From: Typha latifolia
Lineage: Eukaryota > Streptophyta > Magnoliopsida > Poales > Typhaceae
NCBI GenBank assembly: GCA_019914945.1
Contig: CM034101.1
Span: forward strand, 3,483,188 to 3,547,187
Direction of reading: 5' to 3'
Length of the DNA stretch: 64,000 nt
Shown: in pieces, positions 24,430 to 36,400 of the stretch
How the letters are laid out: each line of letters opens with the position of its first letter
Position numbering within the stretch: the stretch's first letter is position 1
Notes under the pieces: generated by a model
Database searches by the model: none
Seen by the model: the letters and a program-made list of their open reading frames with translations, nothing else
What the model was told of the DNA's origin: nothing
Program-made: the position numbers and the translations under genes

Positions 24430-26160
24430 GGTTGACTTCGGATCTGCCCGTTATGTACTACAAATCGGGTCGGATGCGGAGTCCGATCGGATCCCCACCC
24501 CACCCCATATTACAAGCTTGATACAAATGGGAGATGCGTTGAAACAGCTCCACTGCCGACATGGTAAGAAACATTTAGCATCAAACCCTGAGGGAAAACA
24601 AGATCAACATAGTACAACATTTGACACCTACAAATATAAGTGATCGGTTAAACGGAGCTTCATCTCAATTGTAGTGGATCTTGAAGCATATTAGCAACTT
24701 TGCCTTATTAAAAAAAGTTAAAGAAAAGATAAATATAGAAAAAATGACCCGATTACCCACGCCTCTAATATCTAACTGAGGAAGTTGAGGGAGAGGACGT
24801 GGCGACGATGACAGTGGTGTCAAATAACGGCAATAATTAACGACGGGGTGGGAGCTGGAGCAAGAGAAAAGGCTATGAAGATGACATTATGAAAGTTAAG
24901 AATGGTAATCATCAACAACGACTAAGAAAGAATGGTGGTGGTGTTGGTAAGAAAAAAAAAAGAGCAAATGTAATGAAAGATAGGGGAGCAGCAATAGCAA
25001 TGAGGAGATGGCGATAACAAGATAAGCAACAATGACCACGACAATGAGAGCGAGGACTTTTTAGAATATGAAGAAGAGTGGAAGAGAATAGGATCGGAAG
25101 AAAGTCGGGGATAAAAATATATGAAAGCCGAATTTTAAAAGAAGAAGAAGAGAAGAATTCTCAAGAAAATGTAAAATCTCACTCGTAAGTTGCTAGGAGG
25201 AGAGGAAGAAAAACTTAAACTATTGATAGTGCCAGTAGAGAAAATTTTAAAAGAGAAAGGCATATTCAGAAAACCCTAGAGCATGCTAGGGCCACCACTT
25301 TCTTTGTTTGAGGTTGGTTAATTTTTTAGTTTGAAGGTGGCATCTACTAAAAAATTATTGAGATTTTTTTATTGAATTTCATTTAACTCATATTTTCTCG
25401 AAAATGAGTTGAACTTTATGACAAGTAGAGTTGTTAAAATATTAAACCGGCTCAAGCTTGGCTCAATAACACTAGACTAGGCTAACCTCGTATTTGAAAA
25501 AGAGTCATTAGATGCTCAAATTTAGTTTCAAATAGAACTCGAGCACAAGCTAAATGTAGGCATGATTTGATTTTTATAGTGTAAACTACTTGAGATTCAA
25601 TTTAACTCTAATTCTATCTAAAATTAGGCTCAATTTGGAATAAGTTTGAGCTCAGCTTGAGTCAAATATGCTCAAATTTTATCTAATCAATTCGGATTGA
25701 GATAGTAACTTTTAGTTTGAAAAAAAATTCATAAGTAGGCTATCTCAAACTTGGCTCTAAGTTATACATGATAAATAGTTTGGTTGGATTTGAAATAGTA
25801 AATACTGACACGATACATTTAATGATGGAATTAGATGAATTAATTTATTTGTAACACAGAAACAGATTATATCAAATTCAAAACTTTTAATACCTTATGA
25901 AATGAAAATTTGATATATTATTTAGAAAGTGGAAAAACTCATGCATTTGTTCACCATTCAACTAGGTGTAGAAGACTTAAGGGCTACTTGCAGAAATAAT
26001 CTTAGTAACAGTAAGATTGGGCTTTTAAAATTAAATTAATTTATTTGTTAATTATAATAAAAATACAAATAATTTATGTAAGATATGCGCATAAGAACGT
26101 TTTTTTTTTCTGTTTTTAAAAATTATTATTATTGCAAAGTCCCGAAGATTTAAAACAGCT
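24430..26160. other. Divergent intergenic region between RRP9 and RPS12
   Basis: It carries purine-rich imperfect repeats (24,880-25,160, GAAGAAG and GATGACG types). A degenerate repeat follows at 25,440-25,790 with recurring gctcaagcttggctc, ctcaaattt and gagctcagcttgag phrases, probably old transposon sequence. No gene seen. Confidence 0.45.
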
Positions 26161-26217
26161 TAATGACACCTATAAATTCCCTCCTCTGCCTCTCACGTGC
26201 ACCTCCTTCCCGTCCAT

Positions 26218-26226
26218 AAACCCTAA
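26218..26226 (+). promoter_or_regulatory. Telo-box AAACCCTAA of the RPS12 gene
   Basis: A perfect AAACCCTAA lies 142 bp before the eS12 ATG, just ahead of a pyrimidine-rich stretch (26247-26270) suited to the start of a ribosomal protein mRNA. A tataaa motif (26171-26176) and a CACGTG G-box (26194-26199) lie upstream. Telo-boxes are a hallmark of plant ribosomal protein promoters. Confidence 0.7.
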
Positions 26227-26367
26227 CGCTAAGGTGCGGCGCCCTCAGCTCTCTCTTTCTCTTCTCATCCCTGATTAGATCCATCGTTTCTAAACCCAAT
26301 CTAATCACGTGTTGCAGCGCTTTTGAAGAGCTTTTAGATCGCCTTCCTTCGATCGAAACAGATACAG

Positions 26368-28916
26368 ATGGCGTAAGTCATTCGACCCTGAATCATTTGG
26401 TAACTCTAATTTTGGATACAAACGCGGGTATCTAGAGAATTTGTCGTTGAAGTGTTAGGTTCGGAAATGTCAATCTGTAATCCTACGAATGTTTCGGTCC
26501 ATCGCCACTGCTGCGATGAGTTGTTAATTTAAGCTTTGTGTTCTATTTGCACGCTTTGTTTTGTTGTTCATAGTTTTTGGTGTTGCAGTATTTTTTTGAA
26601 GAGGAAAGATTGACAAACAGCACACTTTTAATTGTTGATTCCTCTGATCTACCTCTTTAGGCTATTGACACGGCTTTCAAATGAACGATTGCTAGTGTGT
26701 TGACATCTAACTCATCTAGAAAAGTATTTTTCTGGGCCGAATTGTTAAGTTTCTGATTCGAAGCATAGAAGTTTGCAAATGATATGAGCTGAAGTGTATT
26801 TTTGCTCGTTCATGACTTCGCTGTTGTGCTGTGATGGATAAAAACTGGAACTTTGTGAATTATATGTTTCCTATGGCGGCAACTAACTTTATCTGGTGGA
26901 AAGAATAAAATGTATCCTCAGATAGGGGGTTCTTTTTAGTTGAAGAAAATTAATTTTTAAAGTATGATTATATAATGTAAATAAGATATATTACATAGGT
27001 CCGCTGATTTTAAACCCACGATCTTCTGCTCTGGTATTATGCGAAATCACTATGTTACCTAAAAGCTTAACTGTGATAACATAGTGGGCACTTTGACTTG
27101 GATTATAAGAAGTTGGAGAACCACTCAAAATATTGCAAACACAGGCATTATAGTTGCTTTAGGAGCAAGATTGTCGCTATCTTTATTTTCAGCAGTGAAT
27201 CTTCTGATTATTTTATGAAGAATCCCACAATCTGTATCTAAGTAAGTGCATGCGCGTAATCAGCTGAACTCTGTCCTTACTGAGTGATCTGTCTGATCTG
27301 TGAAGTAGCATTTTCCATGTAATGTGCTGTGTTGGGCAAAATATGGAGCCATCATGCCATGCTAGTCACATGTGAGGTCATATGCAATAAAAGTACATTG
27401 CATTGTCTGCTATATGATGTATAGATGCATTTAAGTACCGCAATGTACCTTGGAAACTCAGTGGAGTTAGATAGAATATAATAAACTACAGTAACAGTGC
27501 TTAATTCTGAAATTTATGATCAAATTATTTAGGCTTCTTTATCATGTCTCAGTAAACAGTTATTGCATATTCTTGTTAATGTTGATCTTGTGATTCTCTT
27601 CTTGAATGGGCTCCCCGTTATTTTCTTCCCAGTATGGTTCTATTTTGTAGCTAATATTTTCTCTTTTATTTTCCAATTTCTTATTTCATCAGGGAAGACA
27701 TCGCAGTTGAAAAATCTGCTCCAGTTCTTGGGGAGCCCATGGATTTGATGACAGCCTTGCAACTTGTGATGAAGAAATCATCTGCTCATGATGGACTTAT
27801 TCGTGGTCTTCGTGAAGCAGCCAAAGCAATTGAGAAGCATGCTGCACAGCTTTGCCTGCTGGCTGAGGATTGCGACCAGCCCGACTATGTTAAGCTGGTT
27901 AAAGCACTTTGTGCTGACCATAATGTTCACTTGGTTACTGTGCCAAGTGCTAAAACTCTTGGAGAATGGGCAGGGGTTAGTAAAATACATTTCTTTTTCT
28001 TGGCATATTCTATATTTTATTATTAGTCGGAAGCTCTTATATAAATATCATTCATTTACAAGTTGGTCAACAATACCTGCTTGCTCTTGAACAAAAAGAA
28101 GACCAAGATGTAGAAGAAGAACGAAACAAAATTTGAAATAGCGAGTCAACACCCTAATATGTAATCACTCTGCATATGTGTGACACTTTGACAATAAGGC
28201 ACTACTCTGTGACTTTCTAAATGTGCATTTGATTTGCTATGGAGCATGTTATATGCTTGATTAAGTGGATGCATGCTCTTCTGTTCCCAAAATATAGCAC
28301 TGTACTTTTGGAACAGTTTTCTAATAAATTGTTGGTTCTACTGCTTATTACTAATGAGGCTTGTGAATAGCTTCTACTGCTTGTTATTAATGTGGCTGTG
28401 TGAATTATGTACAACTTATCAATTCTTGTGTTACTAGTGTCAGGTCTGTTTCTCTTGGTTGTATCAAATTTAAGTTATGATTGGCTTAAGATTTAAAATG
28501 AAATGCGCTAATATCTTAGAGGGGAAATTCTTGCATGATTTTTCATCTTAGACCATTATTCTGTTACTTGGATATTTATTTTGTCTGTATGACTCTAAAT
28601 TTGGACTCTTCAGATTTGAAGCATGTTTTGCTCATTTCTTTGCTACTATAATTCTTTTACTTACCTTGCGTGATGGATTATAAAATTATGTTGTATTCGT
28701 GCAGCTTTGCAAAATTGACTCTGAGGGAAAAGCAAGGAAGGTGGTAGGCTGCGCTTGCGTGGTTATCAAGGTTAGGGCATTAATATATTTTTTTTAAAAT
28801 GTTGCCACCCAATCAAGAGGACCTAATTTTTGCTTTGACTTGGTTTCCGTTTCCAGGATTACGGTGAGGAATCAGAGGGCCTCCATATAGTTCAGGAGTA
28901 TGTGAAGTCGCACTGA
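26368..28916 (+). CDS. RPS12: 40S ribosomal protein S12 (eS12)
   Basis: A structural protein of the cytosolic small ribosomal subunit, of the L7Ae-like fold. Exons are 26368-26372 (ATGGC only), 27693-27975, 28705-28770 and 28857-28916, giving 137 aa, close to the 144 aa of Arabidopsis. The sequence starts [20 protein letters not shown] and contains [35 protein letters not shown] and [19 protein letters not shown], ending YVKSH; all are standard for the family and no residue looks out of place. The five-base first coding exon followed by a 1.3-kb intron is typical of plant ribosomal protein genes, where the first intron often boosts expression. The first intron also contains a short LTR fragment near 27,010-27,092. 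Confidence 0.97.
27010..27092 (-). mobile_element. Short LTR fragment with primer-binding-like site
   Basis: On the minus strand, gttaagcttttaggtaacat is followed by aataccagagcaga. The latter matches the CAGAGC half of the usual plant tRNA-iMet primer-binding site (TGGTATCAGAGC). It resembles the TRIM-like LTRs in AIR9 introns. Confidence 0.45.
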
Positions 28917-29457
28917 AAGTAGGATTATCATTTCTACCCAAGGCGCTTAGAAGAAATGCTTTAAGATATAACAGACCCTTGGTGCTTCATGTCAAATTTT
29001 GCTGGTCAGTAGTTTACGTGATTTTAAGTGTGCTGATATTCTCGACTTTTAGTAATTTTGTTTGGAGTTCATAATTTATTTGGGAAATGCCAAGCAACAA
29101 AATTGTAGGGAATGCTGAAACCTTTCCAGCTTTCTTATCTCAACTCCGGTAGTTTGGTTATTATCAATATTGATGGGTTATGTTGAATTCAACTTGATGA
29201 AGTGGGAGTATTGCATTAGTTGCTCTTATTTGCTTCTTTTTTTCCTTTTTCTAAAATGTCCTGTTTCGATGGAGTTCTTGAAGCTAATTACGTCTCCAAT
29301 CCTTTGCTGTTGCATGCTCTTACTATTAATATTTGCATACATTACAATTTATATGTTGATGAATAATATTTAGGAATAATTAAATAAATTTAGTTGTGAT
29401 GGATAATCTTAGCACACTAGTATAGAACTCAAGAGAAGAGTAATTGAGAGTTTTTCT

Positions 29458-29784
29458 GGGCCTGGTTTACTTCAAGACTATATAACTATGCTAGATTTTA
29501 TTACTAATATAAGATAGCTTATTTATTATAAGATATTCTTATGTTTTTCTAAACTAGTATATTTAGTGTGTTTGGTATAGAAAGAGGAAAGAGATTGAGT
29601 GTGTTTGAAATGATAGTTGATTAAAGTGATATTTTTTAATGGTAAAATACTAATTGTAAATATAAATATTGAATGAGAGGAGGAAAAAATATTTTACTGT
29701 GCTAGTATTGAGATAAATTATTGTTTATCTAGTATATTAATATAAAGAGGATAACCCAGTGTTAAGATAAGTGAACGAGGGCTC
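29458..29784. mobile_element. MITE-like repeat, copy 2
   Basis: The ends form weak terminal inverted repeats: gggcctggtttactt at the left, and gagccctcgttcactt as the reverse complement of the right end. Its right 190 bp is shared with the repeat at 18,305-18,500. The TIR style and length suggest a non-autonomous hAT-type element. I could not identify an 8-bp target duplication. Confidence 0.55.
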
Positions 29785-30418
29785 TATATTTGGGTTTATC
29801 ATCCTTGATTATCCTACCTCTTATCCAGGCTGGAGAAAAGGGATCAAAAAGAGAAATCCTGATGGCTAGATCTGATACCCATTAGTTTGTGTGACTTGTA
29901 TTTGTTATTGATATTTTAACCTAAATGGATAAAGATAGTGATCCTAATGTTATATGCAAGGTCTAAATAACTGTCATAACACTTGATTTATTCCCAACCG
30001 TTCTGCCAATGCCAATGCACCAACCAATTAATTGAGAGCCTGGTTGGAAATCTTGTCTCCTAATCTTGTTCTTTTTTTTTTAATAGTTTGGTGCAAATAA
30101 TCCTCCCTAGTTGCTTACCAACTAATTCCAATGCCCAAGTTAGCTGTCTTGGGCTTATCTTTTATTCTTTCTCTGAAAGCTAATTATCCAAATTTTCAAT
30201 TAGAGGATCGTTCACCAACCCAACTGTGTGATTGCACAAACGCCAGCGCTTCCTGAGGTTGTTGGCTTGGCTTGTCAGTGCTGCCGAATGTGGTAGAATA
30301 TAATAGTTGAACAGTTGCTGCCAGTTATGAAGTAAGAAAAGGTTCAAAGCAAAGCATTCCATTAGGTTTCCTTATTTTACCTTTAATTTTGGTAAAATTG
30401 TTTGAGGCTGTTGTCCAA

Positions 30419-30683
30419 GGCCAAAGTGAAATATATTTATTCTGATATAAAGTCTATTATATTTATATAATAAGTAAATAATGACTTAAGTTTATATCAG
30501 TATGGTCATGCTTATTTCTCTCTCGTCATTCTTTATAACGGAGTATTTTAGTTATTTGCTAAACTATTATTTTAATTTTATATTACACTATACTAGTATG
30601 TTACTAATATTATAATAGTTTATAACGGTATAAACTATCTTATACTAATATATAATATTAGAATAGCTATTTTAGTATTGGCC
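30419..30683. mobile_element. MITE-like element with GGCC ends
   Basis: About 265 bp bounded by ggccaaagtgaaata... on the left and its imperfect reverse complement (ggccaatactaaaata...) on the right. The similarity extends about 35 bp inward, including attctgatat and attctaatatt. The interior is AT-rich and partly palindromic. It may belong to the PIF/Harbinger or hAT classes; no clean target duplication was found. Confidence 0.55.
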
Positions 30684-32819
30684 TTATTTCGAACAAGGGG
30701 TTAAGACGAGCTCACATGTAACATTTTGACATCCATTTTACTTTAGCGGCTAAAATATATTTGATCAATTTTTAATGAAAATAAAATATGGAAGATATAT
30801 GATACTTTTATTTACATTAGTTTCTCAATTAATATTATAGATTTTGTATCTTAAAATTCATAAAAAAAGAAAAACAAATAGCCCCTTGCTGTACATCATA
30901 AAACATTACTATCTCTTCATTGCTATCTCAGTAATTGAGGCACCTAGGTCTCGCCGATAGAGGTGTTTGTGATGCTCTTATCTGAGTAATGCTTTCATGT
31001 ATCTAGAAGTTTAAGTTGAGAGAGAACGATTTCTTTTTATTCTTAATATTCTAACATTTTTCTAGGGCAAGATATTAAAAGTAACTAATGCCAATGTGAA
31101 AAGACTCATATATGCAAGAACTAGCTATTCACATAGCCCTATTTAAGACATAACCCACTTCATGAAGTTCCTAAGATTTAAGCCTAGATTCTACTATTTG
31201 TCAATCTCATCACTATCTTAACTATTTCTGGTCCTTTATTCCACAAGAAGATCTGAACACGGCCACTCCTACCTCATCTCTTGGCTAAATCAAAGTACAG
31301 TTATCCTAATCCTTAACCAATATCCCACCAACCCAATTAAAGCTTAATAGGACCAGGAATAATATAAATGCCGCTCGGTTGCAAATTTGGGAGTATGAAC
31401 CTTTGAGTTGCATTATGGGTTGGTTGGTATGTCTATTTCAAGGGCCCATCATGCCAATTGATAGAAATCATTTTCCAATTGTTATTTGGTGGGAGATGAT
31501 GAAAGCTGCCATCCTTTTACTTTATTCCCATCGTATCTCCATCCGCTAATAACCCTTTATTTATTTTTCTCTAAAGTAGCTGCTTGATGGGTAATTTCCT
31601 CAACCTTTGCAAAAAGAGCCTTCCTTCCTTTATTTTTCATGCATCTTTAACAACCTATTATGTGCATGATTACCTTTCCTTTTTTTCTTTTCTCCTTTTA
31701 GGTAAACAATGCTTACAATGGATTGCAATCTTATGAAGCTATTCTCGTGGTCATGGCATTTTCTAAATATTATAATTGTAATTCGACCAAATCATTGAGC
31801 TTTTCTAAGAAACATTTTGTTGAATATTTCATTCAGTTGGCCAAATGTTTTCAATCTATTTAAAAGGATTTTTAAATTTGTAAGAATAAGTTTTTAAAAA
31901 CTAAGTTTATATATTTTCTTTACAGTCGACAAATATATTATTATAATTAAGCGTACATAATTTATATATACAGTACCTACTAATGCATGAGGTGATATAT
32001 TGTAAAAATATATAAAGATATTTATATCACAATTTAAATTAGTGCGTAATATAATATCAGATAATGTTAGATAATTTTACCCACTTCAAATGATCATATA
32101 TAAAAGAGTAAAATTTTGTCGCTATATTGATTAAGTTGTATCTATGATTGAATGCACTTAACTAACGTAATGATAGTTTTAAAAAATGTCAACAGTTATA
32201 TGGTAATATATTTAAAAGCTTTTTAGTGACAATTATATACAAAAACCTCTAAATATTTTTTTATCGCGGTGGCAGCGAAACCCCTGTACCGTAATTATGG
32301 CTTAATTCCCGGTTAAAAGCGTCAAATGAGTCAAATGCCCACCGATGGATATCCCACGTCCCGCATTAGTGTCCACCACGTCGCTTCTTATTTTCTCTGA
32401 GACTTCACCAAAACTAAAACACTCACGGACTAAAATGCCCTCCTTCCCTTCTGTTGCTCTCTCCAAATCAATCCTTGTCCGGAATAATAATGAGTCGCTC
32501 TCTCTTCAACCGAGTTTATTATAAAAATCTAATCAATACTCTCGACAGCTGCCAACTTAGTTCAGCATCCACGTGGCGCTCGACTAGATGGGTTGGAGGG
32601 AATGGGTGAAAGGTCTCCTGCATATTTACCGACGAAAGGGGGGTAGTTTGGTCAAATGGACTCCCTCCCTCCCTTCCTCCTTTCCTCACTCATTTGAATA
32701 GGAGACCAACAAAAAAGAAAGCGGGATATATTTTTTTAATCGCCCCCCTGAATAATTATTAATTTTCTACTGTCCTTGGATGCTTCTTTTTCCGAATCTT
32801 TTTCTCATTCGCTGCTGCT

Positions 32820-33482
32820 GCTCCCCCCCCTCTCTCTCTCTCCTCCTCCACTGCGGTAAGAGTACACTCGACCGTTCTTGTTGGAGAGAGACGGATAGGG
32901 TGTTGGATCATTTCCACGGGCGACAAAGGTGAGATCGAGCTCGCTCGGATCGAATCTTTTTTTTTTTTCTCATGCTTTTGGCATTTTTCGAGTAGATCGA
33001 CGTTGTGGTCTTGGATATTTTTCTACAACCCACATTTGGGCAAGATCGCGTAATTTTATTGGTTTGTTCCTTTTCTGGTTAGTTTTGGCTGGTTTTAGGG
33101 TTTTAGCTGCGTTCTTCTTGGTTTCCATGTGAAGGTCGGCGATTCTCTCTTTTTTTTTCCTCTGTGTTATATTTTGTGCTAGATTTGGCACTATATGGGA
33201 CTAAGAACTTTTATTTTCTTTACTGAGCTTTTATTGAGCCGCGGATCTTTCTTTTGTTTTGTACAATCTGTGATTTTAGTGACGGTGTTCTAAGATCAAC
33301 TTCATGCTGAGTTCTCTTTCTTGAATTTTACAGTGCTTTCGGCGAGTCTGGTTATAGCATGTGGTGTTCTCCCTGACGTTCGAGGAGAATGAGGTTCTGC
33401 GCTTTGATGCAATGTCTCGAAGTTCTTGGATGAGGGTTCTGTTTGCCCGCCGGGATTGATTGGAGTTTGGACGCTTCTTGCC
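32820..33482 (+). other. AIR9 5' leader with intron
   Basis: A CT-rich stretch (32,820-32,850) probably lies near the transcription start. A plausible leader intron runs from the donor after gacaaag (exon end 32928) to the acceptor ttttacag (exon start 33334). An in-frame ATG at 33426 precedes the preferred start. Confidence 0.45.
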
Positions 33483-36400
33483 ATGGAGACTGGGGTGGCA
33501 AACTCTCTGTCTTCCACAAAAGATTCCCATGTTGCTTCAGCAGAAAGTGCCAAGAGTTCCTCGAAACCAACAAATGCGGTAACACGGGTAACTAAAACTT
33601 CTGGAACTGTTTCATCTCTCAAGAAGAAGACAGATGTTGTTGGAGCACCAAGTTTGGGTATGAGCAGGTCAAAATCTACTCTTAATAAGTCCAGTCCCAG
33701 CTCAAATGTAGCTTCCCTGCAGAGGAGAAACAGCATCGGAGGCTTAGCAGAGAAAAAACCAAGTGCAGCATTGAAGAAACAGGAAAATGGAGCTGCGGAC
33801 GGTAAAAAGGTCTCTTCTTCGGTCTCTGATCCTCTCAAGAAAAGTACCCCAGAGAGCAGAAGGTCATCATTGGCTTCCGTTACTTCAAAATCTCTGGCAT
33901 CAGTGACACGCGTGGAGACGAAAAAGGCATCTCCAGTTTCACGCTTATCTTCATCAACTGACAGTGTCAAATCGGAGACTATGAAGAAGACCTCTATTAA
34001 ACCAGCACTAGCAGTCACGAAGAAAGTTCCATCATCTTCTGTGGATAGCTCTAATAGCCGCAATAGCCTGAGAAGAGCCTCTTCCAGTGTCTCTTCTCCT
34101 TCATTGCGTTCACCGTCAGTAACAAGCAGCTCAAAGTTAGGGTCTTCACCATCATCGTTTGGCAGGAGTTCTTTATCAAGTCGGAAGAAGACTTCAACTG
34201 CTGATAGTCGTGATTCTCGTTTTATGATGCTCCCACAGGTGGATGTCAAAGCTGGGGATGAACTGGTTAGTTTTTTGTTGTCCTTTATATTTGCATTAGA
34301 ATTATTTTTTTCTCCTTCAGAATTTCATGGGAAAGACAATTATTTGATTCATCAATGTAAACCACGCGATTTTATTGCTTTGATTCTTCATTAATTTGCA
34401 ATTTCTTTTTATCTTATCCATTGATGCAGAGATTGGATTTAAGAGGTCATAGAGTTCGTAGTCTTAATGCCTTGAACTTGCCACCAAATTTGGAGGTAAG
34501 CAATCACATTCTTTGACTATAGAAAATTTATTTTGGATCCTAAATAATTTTTTATAAATTGCAAAGAAGGATATTTTTCTTGTTGTAGTTTATCGAATTA
34601 TCATACCTCTGAGTTTGACCAACAACACATATAAGTAAAATATCGTATATGGAAATAACTCCATTGGTAATTCATCTCTTTTAGCTCAAATTCAACATGT
34701 TTAATGATGAATATCTTCTTTATCTACATTTCCATTTGCTGCTACTTATACTACTTTGTCTCTTGGATGGTGGCCTCTATTGGTCTATTTTCCCTTAGCC
34801 AATACATTTAACTAAGCCAAGATCACTTGGGAGATAATATTTTGGTTTTTTTGTCAACAATCCAAACCTCCCTGGCAATTGAAATCCACAGATTCGTTTC
34901 TTGAAATCTTTTGGTGTGATGATTTTGTTTCAATTAAATCAATTTTTATCAGGCCACAAAGAATAAGAAGGGATAAATATACAATTCTGTTTGAAGAATT
35001 AAGGTTGATTTAGATACTTTACTAGATGTGCTAGAACATGTCTTCATCTGGAACAATGAAAATTTTTCGTTAGAGAATAGCTAGATAGTCTTTCTTTTTT
35101 ATGTTCCACTTGGTACACATTTTTAGTTGGATTTGTTTCTGCATTTCTCAATTGAATCTGTCTCCACTAAAACTAGTAATCTTCCTAGTTTTTAGTTTGT
35201 TTATCTCAGGGACAATCTATTATCCTCTGTGGATGGAATTGAGATATTGAAGCGGGTGAAGGTATGTTTCTTGATGAGTGCTCCAAAACACTGAAAATTT
35301 TATCCGATAAGCATGGAAATTTTTTGGCCTTCTTAGTATGCCAATGACCTAACAGTTTATGATAAGTTAATGGCTTCTTGTTGGTCAGGTAATATTGTCT
35401 TTGTTTTTACCATATTTCAGGTTCTTGATTTGAGCTTTAATGATTTTAAGGGGCCTGGGTTTGAGCCTCTTGGGAATTGCAAAGCTCTCCAGGTTTGTAT
35501 TAGGTTAAAACATTTAATTCTTTGATATCAATATATTTTCTTTAACAAAGGATGATATATTCCTTATTCTTTCAGCAACTTTATCTTGCTGGAAATCAAA
35601 TAACATCTCTAGCCAGCCTTCCTGAACTTCCCAACTTGGAGGTATCTGCATAGAATCACATTGATGTGGGCCTTATATTTGTTCTTCTGTCTGATTCTTA
35701 ACTAATTATAACAATTCAAAGTGCTTTCTCTCCTTCTAGTTTCTATCAGTTGCACGAAATAGGTTAAAGTCACTTTCTATGGCTAGTCAACCTCGGTTGC
35801 AGGTCAGTTGTTGTTGGAACTGGTTCTTCAGATGATTATGTTCTCCTTAAGTTTCAACTTTCTTACTTTAAACTTTTCTCCTAGGTTTTGGCAGCAAGCA
35901 AAAACAAAATATCAACTTTGAAGGGCTTTCCTCATTTACCTGCTCTGGAGGTTTGTTTTGTCATACCAATATGCCTTGCTTGTTTTTTTCTGTCTTTTTG
36001 GAAATTTTGGTAAAAATAATTTCTGAATTTATGATCACCTTCCAATAAACTTTGAAACTCTAGGGTGAATGTGGAGATATATTAAGATATATTAACTACT
36101 AAATTTGATATGCAAGCTTTTTATATTTTAAAATTAAGTTGATAATGTGATTCTAGAGTATCGCTACTTTGTTAGCAATGGCCTTAAAAGGGTATCCCTG
36201 TGCCAGGTGTTGTGCTACTCCAGCATGGTGGCGTGCCACCCCGTGTCGATATTGAGCCTATCTTTTTAGCATTTTCTTATTTTCATCAATCATTATCAAA
36301 CAAATTCAGTGTAATTCTTGTGTTGGCAAATAAAGTCATAATCGTTAACATGATTGAAAATTATCAACACTTCAATAGTATTTAACGCAACATTTTTGTA

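Larger units (their letters stand above)
28917..32560. other. Intergenic between RPS12 and AIR9
   Basis: The first 200-400 bases are RPS12 3' UTR. Two MITE-like elements follow. The remainder is AT-rich without coding sequence; very AT-rich runs lie at 31,860-32,250. Confidence 0.5.

Noticed and set aside
24880..25160. Purine-rich stretch resembling a Gly/Asp/Lys-coding exon
   Set aside because: No sustained open frame or splice structure on either strand; better explained as low-complexity repeat.
33426..33482. Upstream in-frame AIR9 start codon (19 extra residues)
   Set aside because: The context of the ATG at 33426 is weak, while 33483 has G at -3 and +4. The longer form cannot be excluded.
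33302..34249. 315-codon open frame on the minus strand
   Set aside because: It is the antisense shadow of AIR9 exon 1, caused by its Ser/Lys-rich codons, and has no domain of its own.
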